Positions 1 through 6,369 of a stretch of 18,170 nt of DNA are shown here, piece by piece. The DNA lies in NCBI GenBank assembly GCA_043758125.1, contig JAYVOC010000013.1, positions 1-18,170 of the forward strand. Reading direction: 5' to 3'. Within the stretch, counting starts at the first letter, position 1, and each line of letters starts with the position of its first letter. The stretch is from JANXSD01 sp043758125 (lineage in GTDB: Bacteria; Bacteroidota; Bacteroidia; AKYH767-A; OLB10). The translations under genes and the position numbers were made by a program. Below the pieces are notes generated by a model that searched no databases, was not told the origin of the DNA, and was given only the letters and a program-made list of their open reading frames with translations.

Positions 1-410
1 CCATGTTTGTTAACACCAATAAATAGATCATTAAGGTTCTTTAAATTGAGTAAAACATCGTTCACTATAAATTTTTGATCAAGGCGTTTTTTACTAATAA
101 CCTGTAACAATGCCATCGCATCAAGTGCTCCGATTGGGTGATTGGCTGCGATGATTGCTCCACCCGTTGTTGGAATATTTTCAAGCCCTTCAAAAGTAAC
201 TTTAACACCAAACTCATTTATTATTTGATCAACAAAAGCAAAGGAAGTTTTCTCACCATGTCGTTGAATAAAATCATTGATATGATCTTGATGTATAATC
301 CTTTTTATATAACGTAAAATGAATCCTGGAAGGAACTTCAGTAATTTCGGATTTTTATTCCGAATCACCTCTTCAATATTAATGAATTCTTTTTTCTGCG
401 TATCGATCAT
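1..410 (-). CDS. PlsC/hemolysin-like lysophospholipid acyltransferase (partial, C-terminus beyond left edge)
   Basis: I translated this frame by hand. It reads open from an ATG at 410 to the window edge, giving 136 complete residues. The N-terminal part (about residues 8-60) is typical of the Bacteroidota 'putative hemolysin'/1-acyl-glycerol-3-phosphate acyltransferase group. The acyltransferase block begins near residue 70 and contains the variant catalytic motif NHPIGALD (H91, D97; H-x5-D rather than the classic H-x4-D), followed by FIVNDVLLNLKNL and a VNKHG segment that closes the visible part. The family transfers acyl chains to lyso-lipids at the inner face of the cytoplasmic membrane; some relatives act in ornithine or amino-lipid synthesis. 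The exact substrate cannot be told here. The ATG overlaps the TGA of an upstream frame (ATGA), suggesting translational coupling. The family call is secure; the specific reaction is inference. Confidence 0.85.
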   Translation of the reverse strand, partial: MIDTQKKEFINIEEVIRNKNPKLLKFLPGFILRYIKRIIHQDHINDFIQRHGEKTSFAFVDQIINEFGVKVTFEGLENIPTTGGAIIAANHPIGALDAMALLQVISKKRLDQKFIVNDVLLNLKNLNDLFIGVNKH

Positions 411-633
411 ATCTCGAAGGTAAAAATAGGAGTTTGAAACATAATGCTGTCATGAAACCGATTTATACATTGTAAATGAGCGCGAAATTTTTCAGGTTCA
501 TCTTTTTGATCACGAATAATCAAAAAAAGTATGTGTGCTTTATTTTTATGTTCTAATCTGTTGAATAAAGCTTTTAAGAATTCTCACCCATCACTTTATC
601 CCACCTTTTCCCAATAAGTATTGGTTTTATCAA
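407..633 (-). pseudogene. short frameshifted reading frame upstream of the acyltransferase
   Basis: No uninterrupted gene is present, but two overlapping minus-strand frames join into one plausible product of about 75 residues. The first part runs from a TTG at 633 (LIKPILIGKRWDKVMG) and hits a TAA at 576-574. The second, in another frame, continues from about 583 (EFLKALFNRLEHKNKAHIL onward, ending FQTPIFTFEI). One missing base around 582-586 would restore a single frame. The second part ends with a TGA that overlaps the acyltransferase ATG as ATGA, which is what a genuine coupled gene would show. I do not recognise the family. It may be a decayed gene, an assembly or sequencing error, or chance open sequence in AT-rich DNA. 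The second part has no good start codon of its own. Confidence 0.35.
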
Positions 634-733
634 TCTAAAAAGATAAAAAATAAGAAAAGTAGTTTTTATGACTTGTTTTAACCCTTAGGAAATTAGGGTA
701 AGCATAATCCTTTCAGAAACCATATTAGTTCGA

Positions 734-757
734 GTCGTTCATTTGATGAACAACGAC
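734..757. repeat. imperfect inverted repeat (hairpin)
   Basis: GTCGTT (734-739) pairs with AACGAC (752-757) and CAT (740-742) with ATG (746-748), leaving a 3-base loop and a 3-base bulge. An alternative pairing is GTTCAT (737-742) with ATGAAC (746-751). No T-run follows, so it does not look like an intrinsic terminator. It could be a protein-binding dyad for either divergent unit; no function can be assigned. Confidence 0.4.
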
Positions 758-806
758 CTGTTTGTAAGTAGCTATAATACAGCAAAATAGAATCAAATAG
801 GAGCGA

Positions 807-814
807 TAGCTTTG
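807..814 (+). promoter_or_regulatory. candidate Bacteroidota -7 element (TAGCTTTG)
   Basis: TAGCTTTG matches the TAnnTTTG -7 consensus of the primary Bacteroidota sigma factor exactly. No clear TTG/TTTG -33 element lies at the usual distance upstream; the nearest TTTG (761-764) is too far. If used, it would give a leader of roughly 165 bases that includes the three AGTGG repeats. A start site closer to the repeats, through a weaker promoter, is equally possible. Confidence 0.3.
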
Positions 815-850
815 CAATGGTTGTAAATCTAACCTCTGCCAGATTGCAAA
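811..850. repeat. 8-bp inverted repeat TTTGCAAT / ATTGCAAA
   Basis: TTTGCAAT at 811-818 is the exact reverse complement of ATTGCAAA at 843-850, with a 24-base interval. The left arm overlaps the candidate -7 element. The 32-bp centre-to-centre spacing is close to three helical turns, so it could be a bipartite operator. In RNA it would be a weak stem with a large loop. Confidence 0.4.
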
Positions 851-900
851 ATAAAGTTTGGAAATAGCAATTTTTCGCAATCGTAAAAAGTTTTTAACAA

Positions 901-930
901 AGTGGGGTAAAGTGGTAGGAAGTGGGAAAA
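901..930 (+). promoter_or_regulatory. triple MraZ box (operator of the dcw cluster)
   Basis: Three direct repeats stand in exact 10-bp register: AGTGGGGTAA (901-910), AGTGGTAGGA (911-920) and AGTGGGAAAA (921-930). The shared core is AGTGG, and the first two copies are preceded by AA, giving AAAGTGG. MraZ of Escherichia coli binds TGGG-type direct repeats at 10-bp period, and mollicute MraZ binds AAAGTG repeats of the same period, both just upstream of their own mraZ. The position 58 bases before the mraZ ATG fits autoregulation. A further copy in inverted orientation (CCACTT, 946-951) and a GTGGG (963-967) lie in the leader. The period and core are seen directly; binding is inferred. Confidence 0.8.
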
Positions 931-987
931 ATTAATTTACTTTTACCACTTGAAGCCCAATTGTGGGTTAACCTGACCAAAAAGAAG

Positions 988-1464
988 ATGACTCAATTTC
1001 TCGGAGAATTCGATTGTAAACTTGACGCTAAAGGGCGGATGAGTATGCCATCGGGCTTGCGCAAGCAAATTTCTCCAGAGGCGAAAGAGAAGTTTGTATT
1101 GAATAGAGGATTTGAAAATTGCCTGGCTTTATATCCTATGGATGAGTGGCAAAAAATTTCTGCAGAGATAAACCAGTTAAATATGTTCGTAAAAAAGAAT
1201 CGTGAGTTTGCGCGATACTTTTATAGAGGTGCATCGGAATTGGAGTTAGATGCTGCTGGTCGTTTGTTACTTCCAAAACGTATGTGTGAATATGCGGGTA
1301 TTGATAAAGACGTAATTCTCTCTGCATGGTCGAATAAAATTGAGGTCTGGTCGAAGGAAAAATTTGAGGCTATGTTGAATGACGAGCCGAGTGATTTTGC
1401 AACACTTGCCGAAGAAGTGATGGGGAAAATTAATCGAGGGGGCGAGCATGGTGAAGTATCATGA
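988..1464 (+). CDS. mraZ: transcriptional regulator MraZ
   Basis: MraZ is a DNA-binding regulator that forms a ring of AbrB-like domains and controls the dcw operon. The 158-residue product begins MTQFLGEFDCKLDAKGR, the usual MraZ start, and carries two SpoVT/AbrB-like halves, each with a D-x-x-x-R type signature (LDAKGR near residue 13 and LDAAGR near residue 87). I chose the ATG at 988 because family members start a few residues before the F-x-GE-x-x-x-KLD motif. The in-frame GTG at 922 would add 22 residues unlike MraZ and would place the start inside the third operator repeat. The end overlaps rsmH by 17 bases. The three AGTGG repeats upstream suggest autoregulation. Confidence 0.95.
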   Translation: MTQFLGEFDCKLDAKGRMSMPSGLRKQISPEAKEKFVLNRGFENCLALYPMDEWQKISAEINQLNMFVKKNREFARYFYRGASELELDAAGRLLLPKRMCEYAGIDKDVILSAWSNKIEVWSKEKFEAMLNDEPSDFATLAEEVMGKINRGGEHGEVS

Positions 1465-2350
1465 ACCAGTACTGCGTGATGCAGCAGTTGAGGGTTTGGC
1501 AATACAGCCTAATTCGATTTGTATCGATGTAACTTTTGGTGGTGGCGGACATTCACGCGCGATTCTTGAAAAATTAGAGAATGGTAGATTGATTGCTTTT
1601 GATCAAGATAGGGATGCTTTGGCAAATAAGCCTGATGATAAACGATTTGAATTAGTACACGATAATTTTCGTAATCTTAAATATTGTTTGGAGGAAATAA
1701 AAGCGATTCCTGCGGATGCAATATTAGCAGACTTAGGAGTTTCTTCTCATCAATTTGATGAAGCAGCAAGAGGTTTTTCAATTCGCTTTAATGCGGATCT
1801 CGATATGAGAATGGATCAGCGTTCGGAATTAACGGCAAAAGAGATTTTAAATTTTTATCAAGAGCACGAGCTCATCAGAATTTTTCGTGAATACGGCGAA
1901 TTGAAGAATGCTAAAAGAATAGTGCAATCAATAATTCGTGCACGTTCAATAAAACAAATTGAAACAGTTGATGAACTAAAAATAATTGTAGCTGGTTGTG
2001 CTATTAGAGGAAAAGAACATTCTTTTTTAGCACAATTATTTCAAGCATTGCGAATTGAAGTAAATGATGAGTTAGGTGCTTTACGTGATTTGTTAGAACA
2101 GACACCAAATGTTTTACGAGAAGGAGGACGATTGGTAGTGATAAGTTATCATTCATTAGAAGACCGAATGGTGAAAAATTTTATCAATACTGGAAATACT
2201 ACAGGAGAACTGCAGAAAGATTTTTTTGGAAATGTGATTGGATTAAAATTTAAATCAATTACGCGTAAACCTACTGAACCATCAGCAGAAGAAGTGTTAG
2301 TTAATCCGCGCTCTCGCAGTGCAAAAATGCGTATCGCCGAAAAATTATGA
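1448..2350 (+). CDS. rsmH: 16S rRNA (cytosine(1402)-N(4))-methyltransferase RsmH (MraW)
   Basis: RsmH uses S-adenosylmethionine to N4-methylate C1402 in the decoding centre of 16S rRNA. The 300-residue protein is of normal length. It opens with KYHEPVLRD, followed by the SAM-binding loop DVTFGGGGHSRAIL (residues 27-40), the acidic strand end AFDQD (50-54), DLGVSSHQFD (95-104), the inserted helical domain, FQALRIEVNDELGAL (198-212), ISYHSLEDR (232-240), and the C-terminal NPRSRSAKMR. The start lies 17 bases inside mraZ and the stop overlaps the next gene as ATGA, so translation through the three genes is probably coupled. Confidence 0.97.
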   Translation: MVKYHEPVLRDAAVEGLAIQPNSICIDVTFGGGGHSRAILEKLENGRLIAFDQDRDALANKPDDKRFELVHDNFRNLKYCLEEIKAIPADAILADLGVSSHQFDEAARGFSIRFNADLDMRMDQRSELTAKEILNFYQEHELIRIFREYGELKNAKRIVQSIIRARSIKQIETVDELKIIVAGCAIRGKEHSFLAQLFQALRIEVNDELGALRDLLEQTPNVLREGGRLVVISYHSLEDRMVKNFINTGNTTGELQKDFFGNVIGLKFKSITRKPTEPSAEEVLVNPRSRSAKMRIAEKL

Positions 2351-2763
2351 ATCGCATCAAAAATCAAGAGGTAGAACAACAACAAGAAAATGTTGCAAAG
2401 CCCATTAAAAAAAAATCGAACGAAGGCCTTACTAGAAAATTTATTAATGCAATAAATGTATTTAGTTATTTCGATCGCAAATCAATAGTCCAATTTATGC
2501 CTTTTGTGTTTTTTCTTACTGCATGGGCAATCTTATATATCGCTAACAGCTTTGTTGCTGAAAGAACAATACGAGATATTGATAAAACGGAACGTGAGAT
2601 AAAAGAATTGAGGTCGGAATTTATTACAGCGAAATCAGATTTGATGTATCGAAGTAAACTTTCAGAAGTGGCACGTGCTATTGAAACACAAGGATTAAAA
2701 GAAGCGCGAATTGCACCTAAAAAAATTCTATTGCAAAAAACAACACGATCGGCAGAAGAGTAA
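2347..2763 (+). CDS. ftsL: FtsL-like bitopic cell division protein
   Basis: The 138-residue product has a charged cytoplasmic N-terminus (1-48, rich in K, Q and E), one membrane segment (about 50-70, FMPFVFFLTAWAILYIANSF) and an outside coiled-coil-like region (about 72-112) with heptad-like E/K/L spacing. This is the plan of FtsL, which joins FtsB and FtsQ to activate FtsWI. Sequence similarity to proteobacterial FtsL is weak, as usual for this family; the call rests on topology, size and position between rsmH and the FtsI-type gene, where Bacteroidota have their FtsL-like gene. It overlaps rsmH by ATGA. A 60-base gap follows. Confidence 0.8.
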   Translation: MNRIKNQEVEQQQENVAKPIKKKSNEGLTRKFINAINVFSYFDRKSIVQFMPFVFFLTAWAILYIANSFVAERTIRDIDKTEREIKELRSEFITAKSDLMYRSKLSEVARAIETQGLKEARIAPKKILLQKTTRSAEE

Positions 2764-2769
2764 TTATCG

Positions 2770-2808
2770 CATTAGCATTTAGTAACATAAAGATCAACAT
2801 TAACATTT
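2770..2808 (+). repeat. short direct repeat in the ftsL-ftsI gap
   Basis: CATTAGCATTT (2770-2780) and CATTAACATTT (2798-2808) match at 10 of 11 positions, 28 bp apart, in the 60-base gap before ftsI, the longest inside the operon. No function is known. It could mark an internal regulatory site or be chance in AT-rich spacer. Confidence 0.3.
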
Positions 2809-2823
2809 CAGAATTTCAATGCC

Positions 2824-4908
2824 ATGCCTGAAAATAAAAAAGATATTCTTTGGAGAATTTACCTCGTATTTGGGGGATTTCTTCTCTTTGGTTTCGCCAT
2901 ACTTGGTAAGATTGGTCATCTGCAATTTTCCGAAGGAGATTATTGGAAGAAGAAAGCAGATAGCTTGACATTGAAGTATCAAAATATTGAACCAATGCGT
3001 GGAAATATTTATGCGTCAGATGGAAGTTTACTTGCTACATCATTACCACGTTATGATGTGCATGTGGATATGGTTTCAGCAGGAAAGGATAAGCAACTAT
3101 TTTTAGATCAAGTGGATTCTTTATCAATATGTTTATCGCAATTATTCGGTGATAAATCGAAAAGTGAATATAAGCGTTTATTAAAAGATGCAAGAAAAGA
3201 TGGTGAGCGTTATTTTCTTTTAAAAAGAAATATATCTTTTAAAGAACAAAAGTCATTGCGCACCTTTCCACTTTTTAGAATGGGAAAAAATAAAGGTGGT
3301 TTAATCATGACACAATTAAGCCGTCGTGAAAAACCTTTTCGATTATTAGCATCAAGAACCATTGGTTATAAAATGGATAACAAAGAAGTAGTTCCTGTAG
3401 GAATTGAAGGTGCTTTTGATAGCCACTTACGAGGAGTAACAGGAAAAAGATTGATGCAACGTATTGCAGGAAATGTTTGGAAGCCTGTTAATAATGATAA
3501 TGAGATTGAACCAATGGATGGCAGTGATGTAATCACAACTATCGATTTGAATTTACAAGATGTTGCAGAGAATGCATTGATGAAACAATTAGAATTAAAT
3601 CAAGCTGATAAGGGTTGTGCAATTTTGATGGAAGTGAGTACAGGACATATTAAAGCAATAGCAAATATTAAAAGAGTAGAAGCAGATTCTTTTAGTGAAG
3701 AATTTAATTACGCAATAGCACAAGGTACAGAACCTGGATCCACTTTTAAACTTGCATCATTAATGGCAGCAATGGAAGATGGTTATGTTGATCTTGATGA
3801 CCAAGTAGATACAAAGGGTGGCATAGCGACATTGGCAGGTGGAATTAAAATGCGTGATTCACACGAGGGACTCTATGGAATGATGTCGGTGAAACAAGCA
3901 TTCGCACTTTCGTCGAATGTTGGAATTTCCTCTGTAATAATGAAATATTATTCTAAAAATCCACAAGCATTTATTACACGACTAAAAGGATTGCATATTG
4001 CAGACACACTTGATTTGCAAATTCCTGGAGAAGCTTTTCCACAAATAAAAAATACAACTGATAAAGATTGGTCGAAGGTTTCTCTTCCTTTCGTTTCAAT
4101 TGGATATGAATCAAAGATTACTCCATTGCAAATTCTTACTTTTTATAATGCAGTTGCAAATAATGGTAAAATGGTTCAACCACTTTTTGTGCAAGAGATA
4201 AGAAGTAAAGGAAGATTAGTAAAAAGTTTTCCAACAAAAGTGATGGCTGATTCAATTTGTTCTCAGCAAACAATTAAGAAAGCAAAATTATTATTGGAAG
4301 AAGTAGTTTCGAATGGTACTGCATCGCAAATTAAACATGCCCAATATACTATTGCAGGAAAAACTGGTACAGCACAAATTGCGCAAGCAACTGGATATAA
4401 TAAGACAAGCTATCAAGCATCGTTTGTAGGATATTTTCCTGCGGATAAACCTAAATATAGTTGCATCGTAGTTGTTTATTCTCCAGGTACAGGAGGCTAT
4501 TATGCAGCCTCAGTAGCTTGTCCTGTTTTTAAAGAAATTGCTGATAAAGTCTATTCCTTAAATGTTGATATGCATGAAGAATTAAAACATGCTGCTGACT
4601 CGATTTATGCAGGATTACCAAAATTAAAAGCAGGAAGAACGAATCCAACGGCAATGGTAGAAAAAAAATTAGCACTTCCATTTCATACTCCCGAATCTAG
4701 TTGGCAAACGGTGAACAGTGAAATCTATTCTCCTGTTGATGATAAGGTTCCGAATGTAGTTGGAATGGGATTGCGTGATGCAATGTATTTATTAGAAGGA
4801 CAAGGATTGCAAGTAAAACCAGTTGGAAGAGGAGCTGTGATTCATCAATCAATTAGTCCAGGTTCTTCATTGCAAAAAGGTCAACAAATAATTATTGAAT
4901 TAGGATAA
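2824..4908 (+). CDS. ftsI: FtsI-type peptidoglycan D,D-transpeptidase (PBP) with C-terminal PASTA domain
   Basis: This class B penicillin-binding protein cross-links septal peptidoglycan in the periplasm, partnered by FtsW. In order: short cytoplasmic tail; membrane anchor (about 12-32); PBP dimerisation domain (about 55-205, containing MRGNIYASDG); transpeptidase domain (about 255-575) with the catalytic serine motif S306-T-F-K309, S363-S-N365 and K513-T-G515; a linker; and one PASTA domain (about 640-694, starting KVPNVVGMGLRDA). At 694 residues it is longer than E. coli FtsI because of the PASTA tail, which is usual for Bacteroidota and recalls SpoVD. The ATG at 2824 places the membrane anchor at the normal distance. 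The stop shares one base with the murE start (TAATG). Confidence 0.95.
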   Translation: MPENKKDILWRIYLVFGGFLLFGFAILGKIGHLQFSEGDYWKKKADSLTLKYQNIEPMRGNIYASDGSLLATSLPRYDVHVDMVSAGKDKQLFLDQVDSLSICLSQLFGDKSKSEYKRLLKDARKDGERYFLLKRNISFKEQKSLRTFPLFRMGKNKGGLIMTQLSRREKPFRLLASRTIGYKMDNKEVVPVGIEGAFDSHLRGVTGKRLMQRIAGNVWKPVNNDNEIEPMDGSDVITTIDLNLQDVAENALMKQLELNQADKGCAILMEVSTGHIKAIANIKRVEADSFSEEFNYAIAQGTEPGSTFKLASLMAAMEDGYVDLDDQVDTKGGIATLAGGIKMRDSHEGLYGMMSVKQAFALSSNVGISSVIMKYYSKNPQAFITRLKGLHIADTLDLQIPGEAFPQIKNTTDKDWSKVSLPFVSIGYESKITPLQILTFYNAVANNGKMVQPLFVQEIRSKGRLVKSFPTKVMADSICSQQTIKKAKLLLEEVVSNGTASQIKHAQYTIAGKTGTAQIAQATGYNKTSYQASFVGYFPADKPKYSCIVVVYSPGTGGYYAASVACPVFKEIADKVYSLNVDMHEELKHAADSIYAGLPKLKAGRTNPTAMVEKKLALPFHTPESSWQTVNSEIYSPVDDKVPNVVGMGLRDAMYLLEGQGLQVKPVGRGAVIHQSISPGSSLQKGQQIIIELG

Positions 4909-6365
4909 TGAAAATATTAAAGGACATACTTTATAAATCAGGTATCGAAGAGGTGTCAGGATCTACTTCTATTCTTATCAAAACTTTATGTTTTGATTCG
5001 CGCAAAGCAGAACCGGATAGCTTATTCATTGCTGTGAGAGGAATTAAAAGTGATGGCCATAATTTTATTAATGATGTAATAACGAATGGTGCTATTGCAA
5101 TAATTTGTGAAGAACTACCCAGTGAAATAAAAGAAGGAATTACGTATGTACGTGTTCGAGATGCTGCAATTGCATTAGCACATATTAGTTCAAACTTTTT
5201 TGATAATCCTTCTACTAAATTAAAATTAATTGGTGTTACTGGTACGAATGGAAAAACTACAACAGTCACTTTACTACATAGTTTATTTAGTAAGTTAGGA
5301 TTTAAATCCGGCTTAATAAGTACGGTACGTAATTTAATTATTGATACGGAAGTTTCAGCTACACATACAACACCCGATCCTTTGCAGTTAAATTTATTGT
5401 TGGCGAAAATGGTGGAGTTAGGTTGCGATTATTGTTTCATGGAAGTTAGTTCACATGCAGTAGTTCAAAATCGAATTACAGGATTGCAATTTGCTGGTGG
5501 CGTTTTTACAAATATTACTCGCGATCATCTTGATTACCATAAAACATTTGATGAATATATCCGAGCAAAAAAAGGATTCTTTGACATTTTAGATGAGCAA
5601 GCTTTTGCATTAGTAAATGCTGATGACCGCAATCATAAAATTATGGTTCAGAATACAAAAGCTACCATCAAAACATATTCTATGAAAAGTGTTTCGGATT
5701 ATAAAGTTCGAATCATTGAAAATAATTTCGGTGGATTATTATTGAGTATCGATAATCAAGATGTATTGTGTCGTTTAGTAGGAAGTTTTAATGCGTATAA
5801 TCTTTTAGCCGTTTACGCAACAGCATTATTATTAAAAGAAGATAAATTATTAGTGCTTACGGCACTTAGTAGTTTAACCGCTCCTGAAGGTAGATTTCAA
5901 TACATCACAAGTGCAAATGGAGTAATTGGAATTGTTGATTATGCACATACACCTGATGCACTTGAAAATGTATTATTAACGCTAAAAGATATTAGAACTG
6001 GTAATGAACAAGTGATTACGGTGATAGGATGTGGTGGTGATAGAGATGCAGGTAAACGTCCGCAAATGGCTGCTATTGCTTGTGAGCATAGTGACAAAGT
6101 AGTGCTTACTTCTGACAATCCGCGCAGTGAAGATCCTGCTGAAATAATTACAGAAATGCAAAAAGGAGTTCCACCGCAACACTATCGTAAAACGTTATCA
6201 ATCGCTGATAGAAAAGAAGCAATACGTACTGCATGTGCATTAGCAAAACCAGGTGATATAATTCTTTTGGCAGGAAAAGGACATGAAAAATATCAAGAGA
6301 TAAAAGGTGTTAAATATCCATTTGATGATTTAGAAGTATTAGAAGAATCATTTCAATTAATTTAA
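4908..6365 (+). CDS. murE: UDP-N-acetylmuramoyl-L-alanyl-D-glutamate--2,6-diaminopimelate ligase MurE
   Basis: MurE adds the third residue of the stem peptide to UDP-MurNAc-L-Ala-D-Glu in the cytoplasm, using ATP. The 485-residue protein has the three Mur-ligase domains: N-terminal substrate domain (1 to about 105), central ATPase with P-loop GVTGTNGKTTT (109-119), HTTPDP (153-158), TRDHLDYH (204-211) and the lysine normally carbamylated (YIRAKKG, K221), and C-terminal domain with APEGRF (325-330), DYAHTPDAL and GKGHE. The DNPR motif (403-406) is the meso-diaminopimelate specificity signature; lysine-adding enzymes differ there. This implies DAP-type peptidoglycan. It follows ftsI with a one-base overlap and is four bases before mraY. 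Confidence 0.97.
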   Translation: MKILKDILYKSGIEEVSGSTSILIKTLCFDSRKAEPDSLFIAVRGIKSDGHNFINDVITNGAIAIICEELPSEIKEGITYVRVRDAAIALAHISSNFFDNPSTKLKLIGVTGTNGKTTTVTLLHSLFSKLGFKSGLISTVRNLIIDTEVSATHTTPDPLQLNLLLAKMVELGCDYCFMEVSSHAVVQNRITGLQFAGGVFTNITRDHLDYHKTFDEYIRAKKGFFDILDEQAFALVNADDRNHKIMVQNTKATIKTYSMKSVSDYKVRIIENNFGGLLLSIDNQDVLCRLVGSFNAYNLLAVYATALLLKEDKLLVLTALSSLTAPEGRFQYITSANGVIGIVDYAHTPDALENVLLTLKDIRTGNEQVITVIGCGGDRDAGKRPQMAAIACEHSDKVVLTSDNPRSEDPAEIITEMQKGVPPQHYRKTLSIADRKEAIRTACALAKPGDIILLAGKGHEKYQEIKGVKYPFDDLEVLEESFQLI

Positions 6366-6369
6366 GAAG

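Larger units (their letters stand above)
634..987. other. non-coding control region between the minus-strand acyltransferase side and mraZ
   Basis: This stretch of about 350 bases has no convincing gene on either strand. It separates divergent transcription units and must carry the main dcw promoter. It holds an imperfect hairpin (734-757), an exact TAnnTTTG element (807-814), an inverted repeat TTTGCAAT/ATTGCAAA (811-818 and 843-850), two GCAAT words exactly 10 bp apart (867-871 and 877-881), and the three MraZ-type repeats (901-930). A GTG at 922 opens an in-frame extension of mraZ, but that stretch is better read as operator and leader than as protein. Confidence 0.7.

Noticed and set aside
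681..699. ACCCT/AGGGT short dyad
   Set aside because: Only five bases pair and the extension is mismatched; not distinguishable from chance.
761..780. TTTG plus TATAAT-like sequence (774-779) as a sigma-70 promoter
   Set aside because: TATAAT resembles the E. coli -10 box but Bacteroidota use TAnnTTTG, no suitable -35 or -33 element is correctly spaced, and AT-rich spacer produces such matches by chance.
1221..1502. Open minus-strand frames opposite mraZ
   Set aside because: They lie wholly opposite conserved mraZ/rsmH coding sequence, show no recognisable motifs and have compositions expected of an antisense shadow.
4931..5269. 112-codon minus-strand frame opposite murE
   Set aside because: It covers the MurE N-terminal domain and P-loop in antisense; no start signal or family features. 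Shadow frame.
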